The notes: a model not told the origin generated them from the sequence alone. 64,000 nucleotides of DNA from Breviolum minutum Mf 1.05b.01 (GCA_000507305.1 DF241797.1:1-64000), one strand, 5' to 3'. Positions 49,780 through 62,039 are shown, numbered from the stretch's first letter. Made by a program: numbers and translations.

Positions 49780-51045
49780 AAAACCTTCAAGATCCTCCAA
49801 ATGTTGGACTATAAAATAGCCACCAAGGAACGCTTTTCCATCTCCAGCTGTGCCACCTGGCGCTCCAGCAAAAGCCTTAGCCGAAGCCCATCACTCTTCC
49901 CTTTCAGGAAAAGGCCTTTGCATATGATCCTCAATCCTCAACATTGCAGCATTGACAAGACTAGGTCTTTCTTTTAGATTTAGATTGTAGCGAGTACATC
50001 TTTGTTAATATAGAACCACCATGCACCTGACCAGCCTTTGGTCTATCACTCTAACAAATGGGGAAAAGTTGCAATATGTTGTGAGGGTGTCAACATGCGC
50101 CAAGCACACGCATGGCAAGACATGCTGGCCGCATTTATGCTCTTGACCATGGCAGGCTCAACTGAATCAGAACAACAACGATTTTAACCCGCACAACAGC
50201 CCACAAGGCTCTTCAAACTTGGTCTTCCAGCCGATCGTTCTGCCATGACTGCCTTTCCTTTTCGTAGGTGATGCGCTGACCTGGGAGCGATGAGCATAAG
50301 CATGACAAGGACTGCAGAGAGGGCATGGTAATGTATCGTGTCTATCGCAGCATCCTCACTATAGCCTCTTTCTTTTGAGTTTCACACGCTCCAGGCGCCC
50401 TTCCAAGTCTTTTTGCGACTCTGCCGCAAAGCAACGTTGCGCCTAAAATCAATTTTCAAAAGAAGGAGGCAAAACATCCGACATTCTAAGCAAACTCACA
50501 GAATCTTCTGCACATAAGTTGACACTTTGAAAACAGACATGTGACATGCACCAGCCCCTGATCAAATCTCAACTTCCCCTATGAATCGGGTTGATCTCAA
50601 GAATACGAATGCGGCATCCCACACACCCACATTCACAAGGCCTCACATTTGTCCAACTCTTGCTGGAGCCACTCCACCTAAAACCATCCAGAGACAGCAA
50701 GTTCACTGACTTTTTCGCACCAAATGCTGTTAAATCCAAACGCAGCATCTGCAAGTCTAAGCACCTTCGTCTCACTGTCGAAGCCTTGGCTGGAGAGTGC
50801 CACAAGCGGTGCAGGGATTTTTATTCTACATTTTCTACATTGTTAAGATTTATATAAATCATGCAGTTGGTCCAACTATTCGCAGATCTACAAAGCAAAT
50901 TTTTCATCCAAAGTTACAAGCAACCTCTGCACCCGAGAAGCTGTTGGAGAGTGCTGCCACGGTCGCCTCTGATGCCCGACCCGAGGTCGGAGATGTCTCC
51001 TTGCTGGCTCGCACAATGGGCATTTTTCTGGTTGGTGCTTCGTAG
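49780..51045 (-). CDS. Coiled-coil protein gene, small exons
   Basis: Well-delimited minus-strand exons: about 51045-50920 (PTRKMPIVRASKETSPTSGR, then SEATVAALSNSFSGAEV, Ser/Thr-rich); 50677-50637 (VEWLQQELDKCEAL, after acceptor gttttag and before a GT donor); 50442-50360 (AQRCFAAESQKDLEGRLERV, then KLKRKRL, after ttttag and before gtgagg); about 49905-49812 (LRLRLLLERQVAQLEMEKRS). The charged, leucine-spaced sequence suggests a coiled coil, perhaps a cytoskeletal or scaffold protein (inference). Ordering on one strand with clean splice sites supports one gene. 51.5-51.95 kb shows no clear exon. Confidence 0.5.
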
Positions 51046-51954
51046 GTATTGAATCAAAATTTCACCATAAGAAGCCCATACAAATCAGCACGTGCAGCAT
51101 GCCCAAGCTGCAAACATGGCGTGTACTGATATATGGATATGTACGTTTCCAAACATGGCTGACTATATTGCAATGTACTCAAGACAAATAACCGTGTTCG
51201 GAAATAGGTTTTGGGGTGGCTTAGTTCCGAACATGTACCAAGCGCTTGCGCCACTGTGTCAAAGAAATGATATGTAAATATAATATGTAATATATAATAT
51301 ATAATTTTGTATACATCAATATAAACGTATACATGGACATTCCGACTGGGATTCATGACTTCATTCTGCGCTACAATTCTCAGTACAAACGCTCCAACTG
51401 CAACCCCTCCCTGATCCCTGACCCTTCGCCCAGGCTCCAGGAATGTGCTTCCAGACTTTGGGAGTTTCAGCACTGAGCCTTGACACAGACCGTGAAACCC
51501 CGTCACATCCCCAGGCCAAAAGCAACCCTGCCTAAGCTCCGGAAGCTACCCTCTCGTTCTGCTGCCGCTGCCTGAGAAAACTGCGTCCAAAGGCACTAGA
51601 GAGTCTTATAAGATCTAAAGCTCAAGGTTTTATCATTCTGGTCTGGCGGAAATGTGAGGTCAGGAATTGTGCACTTGAGGGTTTCACTTTGCACTATCAA
51701 GTATTGCTAGTAGTCCTGTCATACCTCTCATCCAATAATCATTCTCCCTCGGCATTGAGCGCGAAAAGTGCTGAGATCAAACAATTCCTGCCTTTTGGCT
51801 GATGCGAATGCCTAGAGAGCTTCTCAATGGATGAAGTGATGGAGTGAGCGTAGAGGCTGGCAGCAAAAAGTTCTCACCTCATAATCTTCGGTGATAAAAA
51901 ACAGGATTTCAAGTTTGAAACCATGTAAGCCGCTTCAAGCCTGTTCTGCTGTAA

Positions 51955-52660
51955 TCATTCTGGTTTGCAATAACCGTGATCAAGTTGGTGAACCTTTCCC
52001 AAGGAACCTTGTGTCGTCTCCATCACCTCGGCACATTTGACAAGCTCTGCATCTTTCCCGTACAAACCGCTCTTACAATCGTTGTAATGAGTCTCACAAT
52101 ATGAATGAAAGATGCAAAACAGGGACAAATTATGATGTAAATGTCCAATCAAAGAAAGGCACTGAAGAAGTACAACAACCTTTTCGTTTGGGTGCAACTA
52201 GAGCTAGAAAGTAAGATGCAACAATCAAACTTGTACAAAAAGTTTGTGCATACTGTGCACCCTCACCGTTTGCGTCGGCTGCCATGCATTAGCTGCCATG
52301 TCGGGCACACTTCACCACACATGGCGGCAAAACAAATACAGGCTCCGCAGAAACCATGCTAGGTTGGAAACCCAACATTTGCAAAATGTAAAAGGTGTGC
52401 TTCTTTGTATTTATCCAAACCCTTTGAAGTCAAACGCTTGGTATATGATTGTCATACAGATGTCTGTGTGGAAACTGCACCACGCAAAAATTGGTTGTCA
52501 TAATGAGAGAAACAAGGTGAAAACTTGGAGCCACAAGCACAATTCGGCGGTGCATCGGTACCTGTGTCGTTGTGGCCTGTCACAACCAATGCTTCTTGAG
52601 ATCTGCTTAGAGCACAAATCAAATACGGTACCCTTTCAAATTTAGTCTCTTACAGAAGGC

Positions 52661-52695
<35 letters not shown>

Positions 52696-52770
52696 CCTAC
52701 CTAGCTAGCTATCTATCTATCTAGCTATCTATCTATCTATCTAGCTATCTAACTATCTATCCATCCATCC

Positions 52771-52841
<71 letters not shown>

Positions 52842-53155
52842 CATCCATCTATCTATCTATCTATCTATCTCTCTATAGTTGCGTTGAAACTCACGTGTAT
52901 CCAACCATATGCATCTTTAAAATATACCGTACCTAAGCAAATCATGCAAACCCAACCTGTCCCAAGCCGCCATCCATTTTGTGCTGAGTTGATAGGTTGA
53001 TAGCACCAAAACAGTATAAGAAGGCAACAAAAATGGCTTCCTAACTCATCAATGCGCGGGGTGATCAGCTTTGCAACCAAAAATGTCTCCAGCGTCAAGC
53101 TCTCCGTCGCAAGCCCCCTTTCACAATAACTCACTTCCGAAGACCTGCACGTCAT
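51955..53155 (-). CDS. Unassigned exons flanking the CTAT repeat
   Basis: 53155-53040 reads CERGLATESLTLETFLVAKL and then ITPRIDE. 52120-51955 reads CETHYNDCKSGLYGKDAELV and then KCAEVMETTQGSLGKVHQLD with a terminal TGA-type stop. They are on the same strand, with the CTAT tract (52.66-52.88 kb) between them. Whether they form one gene is unknown. The second could be a 3' terminal exon. Confidence 0.33.
52661..52877. repeat. (CTAT)n tetranucleotide tract
   Basis: About 215 bp of ctat units with cc and ag variants. On the minus strand it reads as GATA units, so its orientation is opposite to the tract at 47.74-47.98 kb. Confidence 0.95.
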
Positions 53156-53414
53156 GTGTCACATCTGCCAACTTGGATCACATGTGGGCTCTCGACAAAG
53201 GCTGGAGAAGATATATATATATATGATTATATGATATTATATGATCTTTCACCAATCGGAATTAAGGTCATTGGAGCATTGGAGTGAGGATCCCTTTATC
53301 TTTTGAGGTGAGGTCACATGACATGACAATAGATGCAGGTAGAAGAAAAGCTCATGTTCCCTTGTAAATTCAAGCCCTCCTGTGCCGTCGTTGACCGGAG
53401 GAAGATCCGGCACC

Positions 53415-55668
53415 TCAATGTGAATGGCCTCCTTTCTGCTGGGCTGCCATCGGCTTGGTCAAGAACTCCTCGTAATAGTACCTCGGTTTAAAATCAAAAC
53501 AAGAATCATAATTTGAAACGCCGGAAAGCTGCCATGAACCAAAAATGAAACCCAGCCAAGAACACGATGTAGACATCCGTTGACCTGGAAGCCTGCGTGT
53601 GGGCATCTTTCCAACCAAGTAACTCATGGCAGTCCAGGTTCCCCTTGCGCCATGGAGGATATCCAATGGACTTGGGGTTGGCCCAGGCGCGCAGGCAATC
53701 ATAGAAATCCACAAGGCACGGCATGACCTAGCTTCGTTGGACAGAGAAACATGCTCATTACAAGGCTGCCCGTGGAAACCAATGTCCAGATTGGATGCCC
53801 AATATAACACACTCACCCACCTCTTTGCAGCAATGGCAAAGTGGAACTTTTGGGGGATGTATGTCGCTACTTGAGCCGATCTCTGGTAGCCGGGCTGCTG
53901 TCCACTTGATCAGAACTGATATGACAGTCAGACTCATGAGTAAAGTAGTTTCATTGCAGGTGCAGCACTGAACAAGTCAACATGCAAGCTTATGGCAACA
54001 ATCACAGTCAAAACCTGAACCTTTACAGTTTCGAAGGTTTTTAACAAATCAAATGTATCAAAATATGCCCCAACCAAAAAAAACGTATATAGCAACAAGG
54101 GGAACAAGGCACTCAGAGACAAAGTGGCTTCCCACCTCGATGCTTCCATCTCCCCGTTGCTTGCAGTATGGATGCATGCTGGGACGGGATGATTCTCTAA
54201 GGTGTAGCCAGGTGTTGGCTTGGTGAAATATGGAAAGCAAATCACCTTTTTGCAGCGTGATGATCCAAAATCCGAGAATTGATTGAAAAATTGCACGTAT
54301 GGCCAGATTGTGCTCTGGCTTACACCAATGCGCCATGCATCCACAATCCCTACAGCATAGACGTAGATTATTCGCAATCACTTCAATCCCTGTTACTTGC
54401 AAGACTTGTTGGAGCCTATCTGAGCCTGCAAAACCATCAAATCATCAACTCTCCCACTGCTTGACCACAGCGGGGCAAAAATCAAACAGACTGCATCACT
54501 AGTGGAATTCCTTACTCCCTTCTGTCGCTGGTGGTTGAACAGCACGAAGTGTCGTGATGTCAGTCTCAACTTCCTGGCCACAGCCAGCAAAAAAACTGCA
54601 ATGCTCACAAGAAAAGGATCTGCACTTTTTGATGCCTCGTTTGTGACAAGCAGATGCTGCTCATCATGAAGCAGTGGGGTGCACACGTCTGGTGCACAAC
54701 TTCTAGCTGGATCAGCTAAGACAAAGACCCGTTCACAACATCACGGTGTTTGGACTATTTCATGACATTGACTGTTCTTCCATACCGTACACATTTATGC
54801 CTACGATTCGATTTCCCTGGCCTTTCGCACTGCTATACAGTATCAAGACGGTAGACTCGGTAGACGTCACCAGTTGTGATTCTGGGCCAATCTCACGACT
54901 AATGGGCAAAAACTCTTTTCCAAGCACTCCCATCACCAATTCCCTCCACCACATGAGTCATCGGATGTGGAGAAGGGAACAGGGTCTTCGAGGAAGGTGC
55001 GTGAAAAGTGATGGAACCCATTTCAGCAAAGTTAAAATAAAACGAAGTGCTTTGACTTTGGATTCCAGTAAGCAGGAGACACATGTCTTGGAGTGATGAA
55101 AAAGATAAGACTGTGCTTCCGAAAAGGCTAACAGCGGCTCTCTGCTCTGCTTCCTAACTAACCTAGACAAATTTAGGTTTGAAACCTGTGCTGTACAAGG
55201 GAAACTGCTCTGCGAGTCCGAGCTCGGCGTAACTTCCAGGTGAGCTTCAGGTTGAACCCACAGCTCACCAGGCATAAACACACAATGAAACCAGGTCAGC
55301 GTCACACGAAACCGACCAAAGTTTCCTAAACGCAACTTGCTGGGTGTCAATGTCTTGGATCAAAACTCCGTGCCGGCTCACAAAGAACAAACTCTGCCTT
55401 GCAGCAATGATCTGGGGATGCTCATGGTGCAAGCCTCTTGCAATGTCTGTTTCTCAATGCTGTCTCATGCCCCTGAAGCAAAAGAAACACCTAGCAATTT
55501 TGTAAAGCTCCAATCCCCCCAAAAGAAAACAACCCCTCTCCCAGGGACTTGCCTTTTGTCTTCAGCTCTTGAAGATAGAAATCTCGCTTGCCAATAAGCC
55601 ATCCCAAGAAGAACAGCCCCAGATGGACTGCTGTCATTCCGTGCCGCTGGACCTCTGCTGGTCTTCAT
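53415..55668 (-). CDS. Unassigned multi-pass membrane protein gene
   Basis: Consecutive minus-strand pieces: 55668-55480 (SGAVLLGMAYWQARFLSSRA); about 55330-55170 (FHCVFMPGELWVQPEAHLEV); 54954-54800 (VLGKEFLPISREIGPESQLV); 54660-54520 (DPFLVSIAVFLLAVARKLRL, helix); 54230-53934 (LSLSALFPLLLYTFFLVGAY, helix; then VQVLTVIVAISLHVDLF, helix); 53724-53506 (STDVYIVFLAGFHFWFMAAF, helix); and a terminal piece PRYYYEEFLTKPMAAQQKGG ending at 53415. At least four hydrophobic helices and a continuous order on one strand support one gene. I do not recognise the family. It is not a copy of the A/B paralogues. Confidence 0.5.
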
Positions 55669-56033
55669 GCCTGCGGGTTAAAGCACACGCGCGCTGCAAA
55701 GGAGCGCAGGCAACCGTGTCCATGCATTGAATTGCCAGGTTTTGCAAGGCTTCGGCTCTTGCAGGAAGCTTTGCTTTGACATTTTTTCATTTAGGGTAGG
55801 GGTGGTTGTTGGGCAGCTTTATTTCTCCAGGCAGTTCTCACTCAAAGGGTTCTCTGGAAGGTTCCTCCCCAAGGTTCCCCCAACATTGTCCCAAAGGTTT
55901 GACGAAGGTCCTCAACATTGCTGAAACAAGGGGAATGCCGGATCTCAACTTGTAGTAGACTAATCACCTTTTGGTGTGTTAAGTGACGTCATTAAACCTC
56001 CACGACAATGCTGAGTTGCACGGGCCATTGTGT

Positions 56034-56962
56034 TTAGAGCTCAGCCTTTAAGGAATACACCCGCTGCGAGTGGCAGCAGCACTCAACAATGCAAAAATTG
56101 GAGAATAGAAAATCATCACAAATCATCCAACTGAATTCTTCAAGACTATCCATTTTGGAATTCCATACCTGAAACTCTTGTGCGAAGGATGCAGCATGCC
56201 TGTCAAGGCCTTCCACGCACAAACGACGTTCTGCGAACATTCCGTCGCCTCGGTGCCGCTGTCGGACAAGAGTATGTCAAAGTGAAGGCAGCTTTACGCC
56301 TCCTACGCTTCAAGTTTTCCTGAAGAAAGGGTTGATGCAAAACAAGTTGTCAAAAATGATGCGAATGTCAAGGCCGGGGCGGTTCGTACTCGCAGACTTC
56401 TGCAGGACCCCAAGTCACTGCCTTCCGTATCGGACGCCTGAATCATCATGAGTGCCTGCTTGATCAAATCCTTTGGATTACACCTGATTACACTACCGCA
56501 GCAGCAAATCCCTTTGCGTCCTGGTGCCCACCTGCGACAACCCTAAACCGCATCTTAGTGATGGGTTACCATTAATTACATTAGTCTGCTTTACGCTTGA
56601 TTGCACTACTGCAGAGGGAAAAAAACACAATATATAGCCTTCCCCACACCAATCTGAGCTGCCCAAACTTTTGAGGAACTTGAGTTGGAAGAGATGCAGA
56701 AGACTCGACTTGAAGCACCTTGGGCTTGAGACCATGCTACCAATAGGCTGCCTGACCCTCAGCAACACATCTCTGATATGTGTGCTTGCCACGCAGCAAA
56801 ACACTCCTTTATCATTCCAAGGGACAACACCAGCGAGAAGAGACTCAGCAGTATCAGCACCTCAGTATTGAGGCTCATGTGGGATGGGAAAGGCTCTCCT
56901 GCCCCCTGGCTGACACACAAAGAGAAGCGTGCTGAGTCAGATCCAGCTTCCCAAACTTGCAA
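56034..56962 (-). CDS. Unassigned exon candidates, one with a membrane helix
   Basis: 56240-56165 begins with ATG and reads MFAERRLCVEGLDRHAASFA. It could be the first exon of the membrane gene at 53.4-55.7 kb. 56880-56759 reads MSLNTEVLILLSLFSLVLSL and then GMIKECFAAWQAHI, one hydrophobic helix. The two are not joined here. Between 56.25 and 56.75 kb I see nothing convincing, and likewise 57.0-57.7 kb. Confidence 0.3.
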
Positions 56963-57742
56963 GGTGGAAATGCAGGCGGCAATTGCGAATCCCAGAACTC
57001 AGCCCCCTACACGATACCACATCTTCTGGCCTTTTATCGATTGAGCAGATTACAAGAACGGAAGAGATTGAAACCTTCACTTGGTAGAAGTATGAGCATA
57101 GGCAATCATAAGCAAAAGTTGGTAGCAGAACAAAACATACTAGGACAAACACATTGATGGAAGCATGGAGGGATGTATACCTCCAGAATTGATATATAGT
57201 ATACTAGTGACGAAGCTTCCAATACAAAGTTAATGATCCACGATGAAATTATCTTCAAGGCAAATTTATTGTGAGGCATGGCGACGAACAGCACCCCACT
57301 TTGGTATCTTTGTTGAGACCTAAGGACATCATTGGCTGGGACGTGGAGTCCAGCTGCAGTGACTACAGGATTGTCGCCCTGACCTTTCGCACTGTTACTG
57401 TTACCTGTTACTGGTTAATGGGTGCGGGTACAATGGACCTATTTATCCTATATAGTACTGAGTCTTCCGCCACCCCGTGAAAACCTACCGGTGGATGGAA
57501 CGGGGCTAAGCCAAGAACGCCATGTTTGATTGCAATGGCCGGATTCTCGGCGATCAGTTTCCAGGATTGGTTTAGTCTTCTCTCCACAACCTTTCAGGTC
57601 GATCTTCAACAATATCCCTTTTAGACCTTGCCATCATCTGCTTCCACTGCGATGTAGGCAATGTAGGCGTCCTTGGAGTGAGTTCCGGACCCTGCTCCCG
57701 GGGTCGGCTCAGGGCCACAAGTATTGTACAGGTGACTCGAGA

Positions 57743-58638
57743 TCATACCATCTTTACACAGCCCACTTTGGCCAGTATAAACCTCCTATGAATCCTCTGG
57801 CAGCTTACAAAACTAGCTGCAAGTATGTTACAACTCCATTTCACCAACACTCCCGGATTCAAAACCACAGCCGAGGCTCTCAGGAGGACACGCAGCCGTG
57901 GTCGGGTTCTTGGAAAATTTCTTCCCCTGACGAATCGAAGCCGAAACCCAGAAGCTACAACCTGCTGGGCATATTCATCAGCAAATGAAGGGACAAGATC
58001 CACATGGCATCCAAGTTTCAGGAACACTGCAATTGTTTTAAATAAATTGACTCCAATTTCCTGCAGACTCAATTATCCCAGTTCATTACATATTCACTCC
58101 ATTCAGCACGCCTGTAGCACAATCTTGACAGCTGTCTTATCTTCAACTAAAGCTCCTGGAAAGTACTGAGCTCAAGCGTGACTGTCAGCAATCAGCCTCA
58201 CTCTAAAGTCCTTCATCCTCACGACCCCTTCGCCAACGCTTTCCAGCTTTGGGACCTACAGTAATCCAATAGATCCAATGAATCAATGAAAGATGTCATA
58301 TTTGATGATTTGAACTTCGAACTTCAGTGCAAGTGAAGTGGACAAAACATTTTTTTTAAGCTTTGAAACAGCACGCCCCGGGAGTCTTGCTGAACAGAAT
58401 GCCCACAGGCGCTCCACTCGCACAGCAACCCATCGCACCGACGCCCGTTTAATCTGTTTAACTGAATTGTCACTGTTCCATGATCCAATTGTATTGCACA
58501 GATTTTTTGTGAATTTTTTCCACTGACATGTGCAAATATAGAGCCTTCAAAAACATCAAAAGTGAAATGCGCCGTCCCTGGATCCAGTTTGGCAGAAAGC
58601 AATAAGTAACATATCCATTTCTTCAAACGGTCGATCAT
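57743..58638 (-). CDS. Unassigned exon candidates
   Basis: 58072-57950 reads MSLQEIGVNLFKTIAVFLKL and then CHVDLVPSFADEYAQQVVAS, starting at an in-frame ATG. 58600-58330 is open and reads GTAHFTFDVFEGSIFAHVSG and then GLLCEWSACGHSVQQDSRGV. Both are on the minus strand. No domain recognised. The first looks more protein-like. Confidence 0.3.
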
Positions 58639-58823
58639 ACAGTCATGGAAGCTGAACCAAATCTTTCACAAACCGTCCACCACCGAAGAAAGTCGCACCT
58701 CAAAAGTCTCTAAGTCAAGAACTGCGACCGACAAGCAGTAGTAACAACCAAGTTACAAAATGAATTTGGAAGAAGTAAGCGAAGGCTGGTGGAAGGATTT
58801 TTTTGGGCGATTGAAACAGTCCG

Positions 58824-59090
58824 ATGAAAATTAAGAAGATGAGAGAGGATGAAGATGAAGCAGTTGAAAAAGATGAAGAATATGAAGAAGAAGAAAATGG
58901 AGAAAAATTAAAAATGAAGGTGAAGAAGATGACAGAATTGATGAAGATGGAGAAGATGACAGAAGATGAAGATAAAAATGAAGAAAAACATGAAGAACAT
59001 GAAGACTATCAAGAAGATGAAGGAGAGGAAGAAAATGAAGAAGACAAAGATGAAGAAAATCAAGAATCGATACACAACCACCTGCAATAA
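58824..59090. repeat. Purine-rich GAA/GAT tract
   Basis: About 260 bp almost free of C on the plus strand, made of gaagat, gaaaat and gaagaa units. The open frame (Glu/Lys/Asp/Met-rich) is explained by composition. It lies 3' of the CRT-like gene. Confidence 0.9.
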
Positions 59091-59549
59091 AGAAAATAAT
59101 TTCAATGTTTCGCTTGTTGGTTTTCCCAAGACATGTACCACGCAATGTCCAGGCTTCAATATGACAATATCTATGTCCTTGGAAATGGGAAATGTTGGAA
59201 ATTGTATGGTACAACCACTTTCGTTTTCTGTGTCCATATCAAATTTCCAGCGTCGGGAAAAATTCCATGCGCACCGTCTACACTCTTCATTTGAAGTGTC
59301 CATATGGATCGTAAAACCTGAACCTGCTTTGAACATTTTTGAATTACAAAATATATAGCTTTTCAAGCATCACTTTTTCCTTCCAATATCAAAGAATCCA
59401 CAGGATGCACATTGGCATCAATGGGTATATAGAAATATTTGCCCGATAGCCGCTGCTGGTTTTTTTCATATTCTCATTTATCACCGTTACTATTATCAAC
59501 GGCGAGACCTGCAGTTCTTCAAGAACTGTTCCTGAATCCTTCTGAAGCT

Positions 59550-60872
59550 TCACTTGCTAGCAGTATGTGGCAATGATTCTCGCTCATCTTCGATTCCTTG
59601 CTCAGCTTTGCTGCGACGACCACGTTCCTCAGGCTCTAAGCTATAGTTCCAGAGCGCCACCGATGCCAGGATGGTCGCCAGCCAATCATTCAAGGACATC
59701 GTCTGTGCCCCGCCTCCAGCCAGGAAGGGAATCATACCAAAAATATTGGTGAGATCCATACACAGCACGGTAGCCACAGTGGTCCATAGGGCTGAGAGGT
59801 ACTTTGTGAGCCACAAACGAAGCACCACCCAACTCACATTGAAGGCGAGGTAGATTACATACCAGAAAATCGGTGGTGGTGAGGTCGCACAGGCTTCATC
59901 GCCAGGATGCTGGATGTATCCACACATACAAGACAAAGTGTCAAGAAGGCCATTGAGAGTCTGATCGGGACGTAGCTGCTCCTGCCCAGGCAACTTGATC
60001 CAGAAAAGTGGGATGCACAGCACACCCCATGGAATCTGGAACAGCCCTGACCACCATGTTCCATAGACAATCTCCACTTGGCGATACTGTAAAACATGCT
60101 GCTGGTACACACTGCCTGCAGCTAGGGGAAGGAGGGAAAATAAGTACAAGCCGTACCACAGCAAATATTCTGCAAAGGAAAGCTCATGGAAAGCGCCGTC
60201 ACCACCTTTATATGCGAAGAGGCAATTTCCCTCTTGCATTGCAGTCTCCGAGCAATCATGCCTTGACAACTTGCTAGATAAACCTACGAGAACTGAGACC
60301 ACGACCAAAATGCAACTTACATAGTGGACCGCCTTGAAACGTGTGCGCAAGAAGATGGCAGAGAGGGTCAGGACAAATATGATGTTTGTTTTCGACATGA
60401 CTGACATCATCGTCACAGAGATGAAAGCGACCGATGGACCCTGCAGGCACGTGCAGAGCTGACCCCCCAAGGAGAACAAGCCAAGCTGCAGGACCGAGAT
60501 AGGTCCTGTGGAAGTAGCTGCTGGGTTGTTAGGGAGCAAGAAACCCTTGGTATATTCCTTGTGACCCCTCCTTCGCATGAGCCAAATGTAGGGTAACATG
60601 TAAGCAAGGTTGAAGAACTGCATAGTGACGGGCCAAATGATATTCCACAGCATCAAGTTGTATGTTGCTGTGTGCATGGAATTTGTCACCCGCTTCATGA
60701 AGATACGGCTCACGGCCATCAAGACAACATAACCCACGAAGACCAAGCACTTCAAAAACAAAGGTGGTTGTCGCCCCTCTTTAATGATCGACGGCTGGGA
60801 AGCAGAGGAATCGGAAGCAAAATCATCCCCGTAATCCCTCCATGGCGAGCTTCGAGATTTTCGGCCAAACAT
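59550..60872 (-). CDS. CRT-like (chloroquine-resistance-transporter-type) membrane transporter, intronless
   Basis: CRT-like proteins belong to the drug/metabolite transporter superfamily and move small solutes, for example peptides or thiols, across vacuolar or plastid membranes. The frame is uninterrupted for 440 residues from ATG at 60872 to a stop at 59550. An in-frame TTG lies six codons further out at 60890, but the ATG (MFGRKSRSS) is the better start. A hydrophilic N-terminus (1-38) is followed by about ten hydrophobic segments, including residues 40-57, 72-98, 126-150, 161-175, 182-200, 236-257, 273-292, 334-353 and 395-410. The loop near 312-328 carries several cysteines (SCMCGY, DEACA), like the cysteine-rich loop of CRT proteins. 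SVYQQHVLQYRQVEIVYGTW aligns by pattern with the CRT segment after helix 6. The charged tail from about 412 should face the cytosol. The lack of introns contrasts with its neighbours. Confidence 0.85.
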   Translation of the reverse strand: MFGRKSRSSPWRDYGDDFASDSSASQPSIIKEGRQPPLFLKCLVFVGYVVLMAVSRIFMKRVTNSMHTATYNLMLWNIIWPVTMQFFNLAYMLPYIWLMRRRGHKEYTKGFLLPNNPAATSTGPISVLQLGLFSLGGQLCTCLQGPSVAFISVTMMSVMSKTNIIFVLTLSAIFLRTRFKAVHYVSCILVVVSVLVGLSSKLSRHDCSETAMQEGNCLFAYKGGDGAFHELSFAEYLLWYGLYLFSLLPLAAGSVYQQHVLQYRQVEIVYGTWWSGLFQIPWGVLCIPLFWIKLPGQEQLRPDQTLNGLLDTLSCMCGYIQHPGDEACATSPPPIFWYVIYLAFNVSWVVLRLWLTKYLSALWTTVATVLCMDLTNIFGMIPFLAGGGAQTMSLNDWLATILASVALWNYSLEPEERGRRSKAEQGIEDERESLPHTASK

Positions 60873-61019
60873 CGAAAAAAACTGCACCAAATTAAATCAC
60901 CGGCCCTAACTGCACGCCTTGAACCAACAATGTACAAGCATGATACAAAAATGGGTAAGGGTCTTGCGAAAAGTGGTGCAAATGGCAAATAGTGGTGCTT
61001 ATCGTACAACATGCTGTGG

Positions 61020-61690
61020 AGGTAAAAGGTGTGTTTTTGTGTACATCCATACATCCATTTAATCCGGAAAAGACATCGGTATGGTATTGAATAGTAGGGT
61101 AGTGCCTGATGTCTCGAAATATTTAGGATCATACAAATGACATTGCATGATATGTCGTTGCATCCCACAACCTCTCTTGCACGTGTGTTCCTCATCCTCT
61201 TTCTGCACTCATCCAACAATACGATGACCATTCAAATCCGTTCAACCAAATAACAGAAGCACGATTGAAGTTTCTTTCCCATGGTTTTCCAAAATTCCAC
61301 CTTCCACAATACGGCAGCAAATGGATCGAATGAAAGCCAAACGGTTCCAAAACGAACAGCTCTTCGATGAGGATGTGAGGAACCAAGAGGGCAAGAAAAT
61401 TTTTCAATATTACTCTTCCTCCATTATTCCAGTAGTCATTGAAGTGGAGAACATGGCCCTGGCAAAATTTGTTGCGTCTCCAAAATAGTATTTTTTTTCT
61501 GTGATTGTTGGAAATGCTCGTATGGACTCCAGCTTTCTTCACCATATGAATCAATTTGCATGTTCAACAACGACCGGCGCTTCCATTTCCAAACATTCAC
61601 TGCCGCGGTTTCATCTGCCATGTGTTTTGGCGCCGGGCACAGGGCTATTGACAACTCCCAGCTGGCTACTTTGGATGTTCATTTTCGTCA
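61020..61690. other. Intergenic stretch upstream of the CRT-like gene
   Basis: I see no convincing exon here. It probably holds the upstream region of the CRT-like gene and the decayed 5' part of the plus-strand LINE fragment. No TATA-like or spliced-leader sequence was recognised. Confidence 0.3.
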
Positions 61691-62010
61691 ATCGTTGGAC
61701 CGCCGTCGGAAGTTGATTGGAATGCGGCCTGGGACGATATTTTTCATCTGCGAATGAATGGGTCACGAATTTTGTTGCAAATAGCCGCGCCATTACATGC
61801 TCTTACATCACATGCAATTTTTTTTGGCACTTGGATAAATATGTTGCCATTTTGCCTGCGCATCGGTCGGTTCAACGTTTGCTCTCGTGGCATCGTTTGG
61901 GTTCTCGACGCATCGGCCGTCCACCACATACGTGGACATCAACACTTCATGCGTATTCCAGGTACGGGAATCTTAGACCCTGGGAAAAAACCGCTTTCGG
62001 ATGCTTGATG
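61690..62010 (+). pseudogene. Non-LTR retrotransposon (LINE) RT-tail fragment, frameshifted
   Basis: Plus-strand translation gives two pieces typical of the C-terminal tail of dinoflagellate LINE reverse transcriptases. They read IVGPPSEVDWNAAWDDIFHL in one frame and then WVTNFVANSRAITCSYITC and SRRIGRPPHTWTSTLHAYSR in another. The R-GRP---W-----F-R pattern is the family mark. The frame change near 61755 shows a decayed copy. It is the only clear plus-strand protein fossil in the window. Confidence 0.6.
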
Positions 62011-62039
62011 TATACGAGATAGAATAATTTCCCATCATG

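Noticed and set aside
53415-55668. Third copy of the A/B membrane family
   Set aside because: The gene has several membrane helices, but none of the AWTYP, LMLNAVALNAILDVD or RYVDLS motifs is present.
58824-59090. Glu/Lys/Asp-rich plus-strand frame of 88 codons
   Set aside because: Composition of the purine-rich repeat explains it; no conserved motif.
60873-60890. Six-codon N-terminal extension of the CRT-like protein from a TTG
   Set aside because: A normal ATG follows at 60872, and nuclear genes rarely start at TTG.
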